From Xylanibacter ruminicola (lineage in GTDB: Bacteria > Bacteroidota > Bacteroidia > Bacteroidales > Bacteroidaceae), in NCBI GenBank assembly GCA_015060625.1, contig SUYC01000006.1, forward strand, positions 142,189-206,188: a stretch of 64,000 nt of DNA, written 5' to 3'. A model generated the notes under the pieces. It did no database searches and was not told the origin of the DNA. It saw only the letters and a program-made list of their open reading frames with translations. Within the stretch, counting starts at the first letter, position 1. Every line of letters starts with the position of its first letter. This document shows positions 1 through 7,455 of this stretch, piece after piece. The position numbers and the translations under genes are program-made.

Positions 1-1
1 A

Positions 2-472
2 AAGGCTTCTCACACTATCACTCTCTATCTGGGTGCAAACGATAAGGTTTGGTATGTAGCTGGTCTGCCCAACTACGACGATCCTTCATGCGTTAAGCCA
101 ACCACTTATGGTAAGGATGGTATTGAGAAAGTTCTGAACGAGCACACTACTGAAGAGGGTGTAAACCCAGTAGCCAAAATTAAGATGGCTAAGAAAGAGC
201 TCGATGCAAAGAAGAATGAGTACAACTCAAAGATGACCGACGAGCAGTATCAGGAGGCTCTGAAGAAGCTGAAGAAGGGTGAACTGCCCTCTGGCGAGAA
301 AGTGCCTACCATGACCGTCATCATCCGTCCTCTTAACTCAGCTACCTATGAAAATATGGTTGCTGCGCTCGATGAGATGCTCATTAGCAATATTGATAAG
401 TATGTGATTGACAATGTCGACAAGATGAGTGACGACGATAAGGCTCTCATCGAAAAGGCAGGCGTCAAGTAA
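2..472 (+). CDS. exbD: ExbD/TolR-family biopolymer transport protein (3' part)
   Basis: The reading frame is open from the window edge, so the 5' end and its membrane anchor lie outside. The 156 visible residues look like the periplasmic domain of Bacteroidetes ExbD: an early strand TITLYLG, a G-K-D-G-I-E-K-V-L segment, then TMTVIIRPLNSATYENMVAALDEM near the end. ExbD forms the proton-driven motor with ExbB and drives TonB. An internal ATG at 185 would start mid-domain and is not a real start. tonB follows after 22 nt, so the two are almost certainly co-transcribed. Family call is from memory of Bacteroidetes ExbD proteins; two ExbD copies often occur in tandem, so this may be the second. Confidence 0.85.
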   Translation, partial: KASHTITLYLGANDKVWYVAGLPNYDDPSCVKPTTYGKDGIEKVLNEHTTEEGVNPVAKIKMAKKELDAKKNEYNSKMTDEQYQEALKKLKKGELPSGEKVPTMTVIIRPLNSATYENMVAALDEMLISNIDKYVIDNVDKMSDDDKALIEKAGVK

Positions 473-494
473 CCCCTAAAATGTAGAATAGACT

Positions 495-1328
495 ATGGCA
501 AAAATAGATCTTATTGACAACAGCTGGGTTGACCTCGTATTCGAAGGTAAAAACCAGGCATACGGAGCTTATCAATTGCGCAAGAACACAGGTACACGTA
601 ACCTGAAGGCACTGATTACAATGTTCGTTGGTTTTGCTATCATTGCAGCCATCGTCATCGCCAAGGTGTCTTTCGATAATTACATGGCCTCTCGTAATGC
701 CGCTATCGAAACCGACGTAGAGCTCGCCAGTCTGGCAGAGAAGAAGGAGGCTAAGGTAGAGCGCAAGGACGAGCCCGAGATTGAGAAAATTGAGGTTGAG
801 AAGGTAAAGAGCTCAGTAGCCTTCACCGTTCCTGAGATTAAGAAAGACTCTGAGGTTAAGGAAGACCAGGAGATGAAGTCACAGGAAGAACTTCAGGAAA
901 CCAACACTGCTATCGGTGCATTCGATGTACAGGGTAATGATGAAGCAGCTGGTGAGGTAATGAAGGTGAAGGAGACAATCGCAGAGCCCGAGCCACCAAA
1001 GGTTGAAGAAACCAAGGTATTCGACGTGGTAGAGGAAATGCCACAGTTCCCTGGTGGTAGCTCAGCTCTGTTTGAGTATCTGTCTAAGAATATCAAGTAT
1101 CCAGTAGTAGCCGAGGAGAACGGTGTACAGGGTCGTGTTGTTGTAACCTTCGTTGTAGAGCGTGATGGTTCTATCACCGACGTAAAGGTTGTAAAGAGCG
1201 TTGACCCCTCACTCGACAAGGAGGCACAGCGCGTTGTTAAGTCAATGCCACACTGGATTCCTGGTAAGCAGAACGGTAGCGCAGTACGTGTAAAGTACAC
1301 CGTTCCTGTAACATTCCGTCTGCAGTAA
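495..1328 (+). CDS. tonB: TonB-family energy-transducing protein
   Basis: 277 residues. The N-terminus (KNQAYGAYQLRKNTGTRNLK) is the typical Bacteroidetes TonB start, followed by one membrane segment at about residues 38-57. A long charged Glu/Lys/Pro/Val-rich periplasmic linker (about 75-180) leads to a C-terminal TonB domain of about 90 residues, starting near MPQFPGG and ending with VKYTVPVTFRLQ. It carries motor energy to TonB-dependent outer-membrane transporters such as the SusC-like protein at 33.7 kb. It lies 22 nt after exbD and 20 nt before a PstS-like gene, so it sits inside one operon. Confidence 0.93.
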   Translation: MAKIDLIDNSWVDLVFEGKNQAYGAYQLRKNTGTRNLKALITMFVGFAIIAAIVIAKVSFDNYMASRNAAIETDVELASLAEKKEAKVERKDEPEIEKIEVEKVKSSVAFTVPEIKKDSEVKEDQEMKSQEELQETNTAIGAFDVQGNDEAAGEVMKVKETIAEPEPPKVEETKVFDVVEEMPQFPGGSSALFEYLSKNIKYPVVAEENGVQGRVVVTFVVERDGSITDVKVVKSVDPSLDKEAQRVVKSMPHWIPGKQNGSAVRVKYTVPVTFRLQ

Positions 1329-1348
1329 AGCTCAACAAAAATTTTGAA

Positions 1349-2308
1349 ATGAACGCATTCAACAAAATATATCATTTAGTTGGATTAACACTGATATTAG
1401 GCTTGTTCCCTGGATGTGGGAACAAGCCTAATCCTGAAAAGGAAAAAGCATATCAGAAGGCAGCCAGCATACTGACGGCCGACGAAAGTTTCTTCCCCAT
1501 TATTGATGAGGAACTGTACTATTTTACCAATCAGACACTCGACTCAATCACGCCCGTTTACATCAACGAGCAGGATGCAGTCAAGAAGCTGATGAAACAG
1601 GAAACATGGCTGGCTTTCACCACACGCGACTTCACAAAAAAGGAGCGACAGGATCTGATCAGTCGGAAATTCCTGCCAAGAGCCATCCCCATAGCTTACG
1701 ACGGACTGGCCATTATCGTAAACAACTCGAACCCCGACTCGTGCATTACCATCAAAGACTTTGCACGCATCCTGAAGGGCGAGATTACCAAGTGGGATGA
1801 GATATACCCACAAAACAAAATGGGAGTTATCGATGTGGTATTTGATAATCCACTCTCAAGCACCGTTCGCTGGTGCGTTGACTCCATTCTTGGTGGCAAA
1901 CAGTTCAAAGCTCCCAATATTGGAGCTGCCAAAACAAGTGCTGCAGTTATCGACTACGTAGAGAACCATCCCAACTCATTGGGCATCATTGGTTCGAACT
2001 GGCTGAACGACAAGCGCGATACCACCAACATTACCTTTAAGAAGAATATAACAGTGATGGGCGTTTCAAAGCTCGACTCAGCAACGAAGTATAACAGCTG
2101 GAAGCCCTATCAATACTATTTATATAATGGTAACTATCCCCTGCGCCGTACAATCTATGCCCTACTGAACGATACCCGCAACGGAGTACCAAGCAGCTTT
2201 ACCCACTTTATACAGCTGCCCAAGGGCCAAAAGATAATTCTGCGCTATGGTTTATTGCCACGAACAGCCAATATGAACGTAAGGGATGTCATCGTCAACA
2301 AAGAATGA
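1349..2308 (+). CDS. PstS-like phosphate-binding lipoprotein
   Basis: 319 residues. A lipoprotein signal ends in LFPGC (Cys about residue 23), so the protein should be lipid-anchored in the periplasm or outer membrane. The body resembles a PBP-like/PstS fold: AIPIAYDGLAIIVNNSN, then ITIKDFARILKGEITKWDEI and a late segment beginning PLRRTIYALLND. Family members bind phosphate or related anions for ABC uptake, but no pstCAB genes lie nearby. Its place directly behind exbD-tonB suggests an accessory role in energised outer-membrane transport rather than classical Pst uptake; that is inference. It could also be a sensor-type binding protein. Confidence 0.75.
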   Translation: MNAFNKIYHLVGLTLILGLFPGCGNKPNPEKEKAYQKAASILTADESFFPIIDEELYYFTNQTLDSITPVYINEQDAVKKLMKQETWLAFTTRDFTKKERQDLISRKFLPRAIPIAYDGLAIIVNNSNPDSCITIKDFARILKGEITKWDEIYPQNKMGVIDVVFDNPLSSTVRWCVDSILGGKQFKAPNIGAAKTSAAVIDYVENHPNSLGIIGSNWLNDKRDTTNITFKKNITVMGVSKLDSATKYNSWKPYQYYLYNGNYPLRRTIYALLNDTRNGVPSSFTHFIQLPKGQKIILRYGLLPRTANMNVRDVIVNKE

Positions 2309-2386
2309 CGATTAAACGAACCACTTTATAAAACGTCAAAGAAGAGAGAGAACAATAAATAGATGTATAACCAAAAAACAGAAATT

Positions 2387-3811
2387 ATGAAAGCAATTAA
2401 ATATCTAGTAATGGGTGCGTTGCTGACAGGTTTCAGCGCCACCGCTAATGCACAGGTAGAAGAGCTCAACGCAGCTCTCGACGGTATTAAGTCAAAGGCT
2501 CCAAACGTAGCCGAGTTAGCAAAGACAGCCTACAAGAAAAACAAGAAGGACGCAAACGCCCTGATTAAGATTGCGCAGGCCTTCTATGCTCAGAAGGATA
2601 CAGCCAATGCGCGCATGTTTGCCAACTATGCTAACGAAGCCGGCAAGCCTAAGTATCAGTTTGCACCAGCCTATCTGTTGTTAGGCGACATCGAGTCGGC
2701 TTACGGAACAGATGGTGGTAAGGCTGCAGGTTACTATAACCAGGCCATTACTTTCGACCCAAAGAATCCTGAGGGTTACAAGAAATGGGCAATGGTATAT
2801 CGTAAGATCAGCCCAAGCCAGGCAGCAAAGAAGCTGCAGGAAATGAAAGCTCAGTGCCCCAACGAGGATGTTGACGCTATCACAGCTCACATCTACATGC
2901 TGGCTGGTGATGAGAAGCAGGCTTACGAGAACTATGCCAAGGCAAATATCGGCAAGCTTGACAAGCTGGGCTTGAACGAGTTTGTACGTGCCAGCTACTT
3001 CACAGGTCACTTCCAGGATGCACTCCGTGCTGCCGAGGCAGGTATCAAGCTCGAGCCACGTAACCCAACATTCAACCGTTTGGCTATGTTCTCAAACTAC
3101 GAGCTGAAGAACTACGATGCAGCTAAGGCTTACATCCACAAGTACTTCTTCGAGACCGACAGTGCCAAGATTTCTGAGTACGACCACTTCTACACAGCCC
3201 TGATTTATCAGGCTCTGGAAGACAAAGCTAATATGTACACTCACTATGACAAGGCTCTTGAGCTGGTTAACGATCAGTCAATGATCAAGCGCTGGGCTAT
3301 CCTGAAGAGCGTATCAGACTCTTACCTGAAGGACAAGGAGTTCGACAATGCCATCAAGTACTACGATCAGTACCTGGCTTGCAAGCCCAACATCGACTCT
3401 GACGATATGGAGGGAATGGCAAAGATCTACTCTAAGTATGCTGACGAGGACGAGGCTCGCAAGGCTGAGTATATCAAGAAGGCTATCGAGGCTTATCACG
3501 CAATGGCCGAGAAGTTCCCTGTACAGAGCACATACGCTGCTTACCAGTGCGCTACAATGAACAACAAACTGGATAAGACTGGCGAGAAGGGTCTTGCAAA
3601 GCCCGACTACCAGAAGGTTGTAGAACTGCTCGAGTCAAAGGCAGATCGCTCTAAGGGTGAGGATATCATGCTGAAGTACAGCTATCACTATCTGATGTCG
3701 AACGCATTCCTGTATGGCAAGAACAAGGCTCTGGCTAAGGAGTATGCCAACAAGATTCTGGCTATCGACCCAGAGTATGCTCCAGCTAAGCAGATTCGTG
3801 ATCTGAAGTAA
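2387..3811 (+). CDS. TPR-repeat periplasmic protein
   Basis: I place the start at 2387, where MKAIKYLVMGALLTGFSATANAQ forms a clean signal peptide; an in-frame ATG at 2363 would add eight polar residues before it. The mature protein (about 450 residues) is helical with repeated tetratricopeptide-like units, for example AYLLLGDIESAYG followed by KAAGYYNQAITFDPKNPEGY, and a final AKEYANKILAIDPEYAPAKQ. TPR proteins scaffold other proteins; the partner here is unknown. It lies 78 nt after the PstS-like gene on the same strand and ends in a strong terminator, so it probably closes the exbD-tonB operon. In Bacteroidetes such genes often sit with TonB motors. Confidence 0.85.
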   Translation: MKAIKYLVMGALLTGFSATANAQVEELNAALDGIKSKAPNVAELAKTAYKKNKKDANALIKIAQAFYAQKDTANARMFANYANEAGKPKYQFAPAYLLLGDIESAYGTDGGKAAGYYNQAITFDPKNPEGYKKWAMVYRKISPSQAAKKLQEMKAQCPNEDVDAITAHIYMLAGDEKQAYENYAKANIGKLDKLGLNEFVRASYFTGHFQDALRAAEAGIKLEPRNPTFNRLAMFSNYELKNYDAAKAYIHKYFFETDSAKISEYDHFYTALIYQALEDKANMYTHYDKALELVNDQSMIKRWAILKSVSDSYLKDKEFDNAIKYYDQYLACKPNIDSDDMEGMAKIYSKYADEDEARKAEYIKKAIEAYHAMAEKFPVQSTYAAYQCATMNNKLDKTGEKGLAKPDYQKVVELLESKADRSKGEDIMLKYSYHYLMSNAFLYGKNKALAKEYANKILAIDPEYAPAKQIRDLK

Positions 3812-3832
3812 TCTCAGAACGATCATACAAAG

Positions 3833-3867
3833 AAAGAGGTGTTCAGCAATGAACATCTCTTTTTTTT
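3833..3867 (+). terminator. Rho-independent terminator after the TPR gene
   Basis: A 12-bp stem (AAAGAGGTGTTC with GAACATCTCTTT, one G-U pair) encloses a 6-nt loop and runs into eight T residues. It begins 21 nt after the TPR stop codon. Confidence 0.9.
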
Positions 3868-3872
3868 AGCAG

Positions 3873-3962
3873 TATTTTCTAAGTTACAAAAGGATATTTT
3901 CCAAGTTAGAAAGCAACGTTTTCTAATACAGAAAACAGGTGTTTCCAATAAGGAAACACCTG
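3873..3962. repeat. Array of three adjacent hairpins downstream of the ferredoxin gene
   Basis: Three inverted repeats follow one another: TTTCTAA...TTAGAAA (about 3878-3912), GTTTTCT-AATAC-AGAAAAC (about 3918-3936), and a perfect 11-bp stem CAGGTGTTTCC-AATAA-GGAAACACCTG (3936-3962). Read on the minus strand, the last stem lies 26 nt past the ferredoxin stop and is followed by TTTTCTG, so it may serve as that gene's terminator. The other two are unexplained and could form a REP-like element. Confidence 0.6.
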
Positions 3963-3988
3963 CTATACTTTCGATATGTCCTATCTTA

Positions 3989-4156
3989 TTAGGGAAGGCT
4001 GATAGCCTCAGAGGGACAAACAGAAGCACAAGTACCACACTCTGTACAGAGATCGGGGTTGATTGAATACTTCTCACCCTCAGAAATTGCCTCTACTGGG
4101 CACTCACCCTGACATGTACCGCAAGCGATGCAGTCGTCACCAATTACATATGCCAT
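3989..4156 (-). CDS. 2[4Fe-4S] ferredoxin, 55 residues
   Basis: A short gene too small for ordinary ORF cut-offs. It begins MAYVIGDDCIACGTCQGECP and has two complete CxxCxxCxxxCP cluster motifs: cysteines at 9, 12, 15 and 19, with CP, and at 37, 40, 43 and 47. This is the classic clostridial-type bacterial ferredoxin, a soluble low-potential electron carrier for anaerobic metabolism such as pyruvate:ferredoxin oxidoreductase. Length matches the family (about 55). It is monocistronic: its own consensus promoter lies 53 nt upstream and a hairpin lies downstream. Confidence 0.96.
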   Translation of the reverse strand: MAYVIGDDCIACGTCQGECPVEAISEGEKYSINPDLCTECGTCASVCPSEAISLP

Positions 4157-4208
4157 AATTCTTAATCAATTAAATTGTTAATACTGTTAATACTCACTTT
4201 TAATGATG

Positions 4209-4240
4209 CAAAGGTACGATAATTTTTTGTTCATACCAAA
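4209..4240 (-). promoter_or_regulatory. Promoter of the ferredoxin gene
   Basis: On the minus strand TTTG (4240-4237), a 20-nt spacer and TACCTTTG (4216-4209) give an almost ideal Bacteroidetes sigma-ABfr promoter. The predicted transcript starts about 45 nt before the ATG. Confidence 0.8.
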
Positions 4241-4327
4241 CTTTAGGTAGAAAATTTATATAATTTATACAATGTCGAAATAAGAAATACTATAATAAAA
4301 ATACAATTTTTGCGTTATTATATATGT

Positions 4328-5035
4328 ATGAGATATAGACTATTATTCATCACAGCAGCACTATGCGTCGCAGCTACCTGTTTGGCTCAACGCCACTATG
4401 TGATACAGCACAAGCCATATATTGACTTGCGCCCAATGCACTTTGGCATATCTGTAGGTATGAACCTGCAAGATATTGAATTTGAGACCGAATCACCAAC
4501 AGTTTGCGATGCCAATCGCTGGAACGCAGGATTCTCGGTAGGCGTATTAGCCGACATGCGCCTATCCAACAACCTGAACTTGCGCATAGTTCCAACCATG
4601 CACTTTGGTTCCAAACACCTCGTATTTAACAAGTTAGACACATCAGCAGCCAGCAGCACCCCAAGAAGCAAAACGCAAGACCTGAAGAATACCTATCTTT
4701 CGGTACCCATTGACCTAAAATTTTCAGCCCAGCGATGGAATAATATCCGGCCTTACATGCTGGCAGGTATAAATGGCATGGTGAATCTAACTAACAAAAG
4801 TCAGGAGATAGTACAGCTGAAACGAACCGACCTGATGCTGGAAGTGGGACTGGGATGCGATCTGTATTTGCCATTTTTCAAACTGGCCCCTGAGCTGAAG
4901 TTCTGTTATGGTTTGGGCGACAGAATCGACAAAGGCCACGTAGATGACATCAAGGACGAATATAAAAAAACGTATGCCAACTCTATCAAGAGCGGGCATA
5001 CGAAGATGATTGTATTAACGTTCTACTTCGAATAG
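4328..5035 (+). CDS. porT: PorT-family outer-membrane beta-barrel protein
   Basis: 235 residues from ATG 4328. An upstream in-frame TTG at 4310 would put extra residues in front of the signal peptide MRYRLLFITAALCVAATCLA. The mature part is rich in alternating strands: HFGISVGMNLQDIEFE, then WNAGFSVGVLADMRLSNNLN, WNNIRPYMLAGINGMVNL, and a last strand TKMIVLTFYFE ending in an aromatic residue, all typical of an eight-stranded barrel. It resembles Porphyromonas PorT, a type IX secretion factor; the call rests on overall pattern. The stop lies only 2 nt from the convergent nucleotidase gene. Confidence 0.72.
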   Translation: MRYRLLFITAALCVAATCLAQRHYVIQHKPYIDLRPMHFGISVGMNLQDIEFETESPTVCDANRWNAGFSVGVLADMRLSNNLNLRIVPTMHFGSKHLVFNKLDTSAASSTPRSKTQDLKNTYLSVPIDLKFSAQRWNNIRPYMLAGINGMVNLTNKSQEIVQLKRTDLMLEVGLGCDLYLPFFKLAPELKFCYGLGDRIDKGHVDDIKDEYKKTYANSIKSGHTKMIVLTFYFE

Positions 5036-5037
5036 TG

Positions 5038-5880
5038 TTACTTCTCGAACGTGAGTACCAACTTACCAATAAACACGCCGTGTTTACCGTTCTGGTCGTC
5101 AGGAATCTGTTTGCCTGTTTTATCAGGTGCATACTCTAATGTGGGCATGTAAGTATGGGTATGCCCGCCCAGCACCAAGTCGAGCCCCTGAACTTCGCTC
5201 ATAAACTGCTGGTCAGGATACTCAGACACTGCCCAACCTAAGTGTGACAGACAAATCACGACATCGCACTTCTCTCGATGGCGCAGGATATCGATATATT
5301 TCTTCGAGGTCTCGATAGGATCCAAGAAACCTACGCCCTCACAATTCTTGTTTGCCACGAGTCCTTTTAAAGGTGCTCCCAACGCATAAACGCCAATCTT
5401 CAAGCCATTACGCTTCAGGGTGATATAATCCTTCACCAAGCCCTCGCAAGGGGTACCAGTAAAGTCGTAGTTTGAACAAACAACAGGAAATTGGGCCATA
5501 CGAAACAGTTTGGCCATATTCTCCAGGCCAAAATCAAATTCATGGTTTCCGATGGTAACTGCATCATAACCCATCTGATTCATTAAACCAATCTCCACTT
5601 CACCTCTGAAGAGTGTATAGAAACCTGAGCCCTGCGAAAAATCGCCCGAGTCGAAGAGCAACAAGTCAGGCTGCTGCTGTCGCTGCTCCTTTAACATATT
5701 AATACGACGAACAAAACCTCCGCGACCCGCCAGGTCCTTATTCTCAAGGTTCTCGTTAAGAGGCATGATACACGAATGGGTATCGTTAGTGTGCAGCACC
5801 ACAAGTTGCTTCTTGGTCTTAGCGCTAACAGAAACAACGGTCAGGAGCGCAACGATGATCATCAAGTGTAATTTACGCAT
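5038..5880 (-). CDS. 5'-nucleotidase-type metallophosphatase, catalytic domain only
   Basis: 280 residues with signal peptide MRKLHLMIIVALLTVVSVSA. Metallophosphatase motifs are complete: VVLHTNDTHS (metal ligands D and H), LLLFDSGDFSQGS, ITIGNHEFDFG (as VTIGNHEFDFG), CLSHLGW and LVLGGHTHTYMP. These belong to the calcineurin-like domain of UshA/5'-nucleotidase enzymes, which hydrolyse nucleotides or UDP-sugars in the periplasm. The substrate-binding C-terminal domain that usually follows is encoded separately, 3 nt upstream (5884-6648). The pair is co-transcribed, with the C-terminal-domain gene first. Confidence 0.92.
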   Translation of the reverse strand: MRKLHLMIIVALLTVVSVSAKTKKQLVVLHTNDTHSCIMPLNENLENKDLAGRGGFVRRINMLKEQRQQQPDLLLFDSGDFSQGSGFYTLFRGEVEIGLMNQMGYDAVTIGNHEFDFGLENMAKLFRMAQFPVVCSNYDFTGTPCEGLVKDYITLKRNGLKIGVYALGAPLKGLVANKNCEGVGFLDPIETSKKYIDILRHREKCDVVICLSHLGWAVSEYPDQQFMSEVQGLDLVLGGHTHTYMPTLEYAPDKTGKQIPDDQNGKHGVFIGKLVLTFEK

Positions 5881-5883
5881 AAC

Positions 5884-6648
5884 TTACTGGATTTTAAAAC
5901 GTCCTTCAACTTTCGAATCTACCATGGCACCACGGGCCTGAAAATCCTTAAAATAATTCATAATCAGGAATCGAGTGTTATTACTCTTATCCTCGGGTGC
6001 AACAACATCCCGACCCTCTTTAAGGGCAGGCATACCATCGTTACCCTCAATCAGGTAATTGATGGTAGCTATGCGATAATCGGCCTGAGGGTCAATCTCC
6101 TTGCCATGCAGTTTACCCGACAGCAATTTGCCATCCTTAGAGGCAACAATCTCAACACCATGACTCACGCCTTCGCCCCCACGAATGGCAATCTGGGCAT
6201 AGAGCTGAAGTATCTGCTCACCCGTAAGAGTGATGAAGCAAATTTTATTCTCAAATGGAGCCACATCGAGCACATCGCCATAGGTTACCTTACCCTTTGT
6301 AAGATCGGCACGAATACCTCCCATGTTATAGATACCTAACACAGGACTCTCTCCATAATCCTTACCCGACCACACCAAAATATCAGCCAGGAGATTAGAG
6401 AGATCACTCTCAGGGCGCGCTGCATGCATGTTATGTGCCACTGTACCAACAACAGGCCCCATAATACTATCGTTGACATGCTTATAAGGCTCAAGAAACT
6501 TCACAGCAGCCTCATCCGGATTCTGATCATAGCGACTATCTACGATAACGCGAGTGCGCTCAATACCAGTTAGTTGGAATTGTTTTGGAGCACACGAAAC
6601 CAATAATAATGAGGCTAAAGAAGCATAAAAAATATGTATTTTATCCAT
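5884..6648 (-). CDS. 5'-nucleotidase C-terminal-domain lipoprotein
   Basis: 254 residues with a lipoprotein signal (LASLLLVSC, Cys at about 19). The rest matches the 5'-nucleotidase C-terminal domain: SDLSNLLADILVW, LGIYNMGGIRADLTKGKVTY, DVLDVAPFENKICFITLTG, and YRIATINYLIEGNDGMPAL. In single-chain enzymes this domain binds the nucleobase and its hinge motion drives catalysis. Here it precedes the catalytic subunit gene (5038-5880) by 3 nt, so the two chains likely assemble in the periplasm. The order is reversed relative to the fused protein, so a simple frameshift cannot explain the split. Confidence 0.9.
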   Translation of the reverse strand: MDKIHIFYASLASLLLVSCAPKQFQLTGIERTRVIVDSRYDQNPDEAAVKFLEPYKHVNDSIMGPVVGTVAHNMHAARPESDLSNLLADILVWSGKDYGESPVLGIYNMGGIRADLTKGKVTYGDVLDVAPFENKICFITLTGEQILQLYAQIAIRGGEGVSHGVEIVASKDGKLLSGKLHGKEIDPQADYRIATINYLIEGNDGMPALKEGRDVVAPEDKSNNTRFLIMNYFKDFQARGAMVDSKVEGRFKIQ

Positions 6649-6668
6649 CTCAAATTATTTTAATGGTG

Positions 6669-6676
6669 CAAAAATA
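6669..6676 (-). promoter_or_regulatory. Promoter -7 element for the split nucleotidase operon
   Basis: TATTTTTG on the minus strand matches TAnnTTTG and lies 21 nt before the ATG at 6648. No clear -33 element was seen. Confidence 0.55.
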
Positions 6677-6718
6677 CAAAAAATATCCGAAATATTTCTT
6701 TGATTCCAAAAAAAGTTG

Positions 6719-6726
6719 TACCTTTG
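6719..6726 (+). promoter_or_regulatory. Promoter -7 element of rplS
   Basis: TACCTTTGCAC is the Bacteroidetes consensus. It leaves a 5' untranslated leader of about 90 nt before the rplS ATG. Confidence 0.8.
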
Positions 6727-6822
6727 CACCCGCTTTTCGGCGTAATCGCTGGCAGGAAGTTTCGTGAGGCCTGTTATGTTGCGTTGGAACGATACAACAA
6801 TTTAATTATATATTAAAGTACA

Positions 6823-7182
6823 ATGGATTTAATTAAGATTGCTGAAGAAGCATTTGCAACCGGCAAGAAGTTCCCAGAGTTCAAGGCTGGTGACACAATC
6901 ACTGTCGCTTACAAAATTATCGAGGGTTCAAAGGAGCGTATCCAGCTCTATCGTGGTGTAGTAATCAAGATTGCTGGTCACGGTGACAAGAAGCGCTTCA
7001 CTGTACGTAAGATGTCAGGCACCGTTGGTGTAGAGCGTATCTTCCCAATCGAGTCTCCCAACATTGAGAGCATCGAGGTTAACAAGGTAGGTAAGGTTCG
7101 CCGCGCTAAGCTTTACTATCTGCGCAAGCTCACTGGTAAGGCTGCTCGTATTAAGGAGAAGCGCCACAACGTTGGTGAATAA
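6823..7182 (+). CDS. rplS: 50S ribosomal protein L19
   Basis: 119 residues, the normal length. The core is unmistakable: [20 protein letters not shown], then [35 protein letters not shown] and [19 protein letters not shown]19 sits at the 30S-50S interface. The gene is monocistronic: it has its own promoter at 6719 and a strong terminator just after the stop. In many bacteria rplS follows trmD/rimM; that linkage is absent here. The roughly 90-nt leader could hold autogenous control, but I see no fold I can name. Confidence 0.97.
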   Translation: MDLIKIAEEAFATGKKFPEFKAGDTITVAYKIIEGSKERIQLYRGVVIKIAGHGDKKRFTVRKMSGTVGVERIFPIESPNIESIEVNKVGKVRRAKLYYLRKLTGKAARIKEKRHNVGE

Positions 7183-7189
7183 AAAAGAA

Positions 7190-7226
7190 AAAGAGGCTGC
7201 ACCTAAGTGTGCGAGCCTCTTTTTTT
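7190..7226 (+). terminator. Terminator of rplS, overlapping the convergent small gene
   Basis: AAAGAGGCT (7190-7198) pairs with AGCCTCTTT (7214-7222), with an inner GCAC/GTGC extension, followed by T residues to 7226. The T run includes the stop codon of the convergent 50-residue gene. Confidence 0.9.
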
Positions 7227-7377
7227 ATTCCCCATGCAAGGCATGTTGAAAATCATCCCAACTCTGGAATCCTGCTAACAATGCCAATCGATCGAGTGTT
7301 TTCTTATCAGGTTTCTTCAGAATCTCCTTCTCAACTGCCTCCAGCAGCTTTCGAAGCGCCAAACGTTTTTTCTCCAT
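7225..7377 (-). CDS. Small helical protein of unknown function (50 residues)
   Basis: The frame starts MEKKRLALRKLLEAVEKEIL and ends with WDDFQHALHGE before a TAA stop. The composition (Lys/Glu/Leu-rich first half, then LAGFQSWDDF) looks like a real compact helical protein rather than chance, and it fills the gap between rplS and the purine gene exactly. Bacteroidales genomes often carry a short conserved gene at such positions, but I do not recognise this family. The stop codon falls inside the rplS terminator T run. No clear promoter was seen on the minus strand upstream of 7377. Confidence 0.6.
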   Translation of the reverse strand: MEKKRLALRKLLEAVEKEILKKPDKKTLDRLALLAGFQSWDDFQHALHGE

Positions 7378-7420
7378 GTTAATAACATTAAGTTTGGTGC
7401 AAAATTACAAAAATATTTTG

Positions 7421-7428
7421 TACCTTTG
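7421..7428 (+). promoter_or_regulatory. Promoter -7 element of the AICAR transformylase gene
   Basis: TACCTTTGCAC, 28 nt before the ATG at 7456. Confidence 0.75.
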
Positions 7429-7455
7429 CACACAGAATAAAAAAATATCGCAAAA

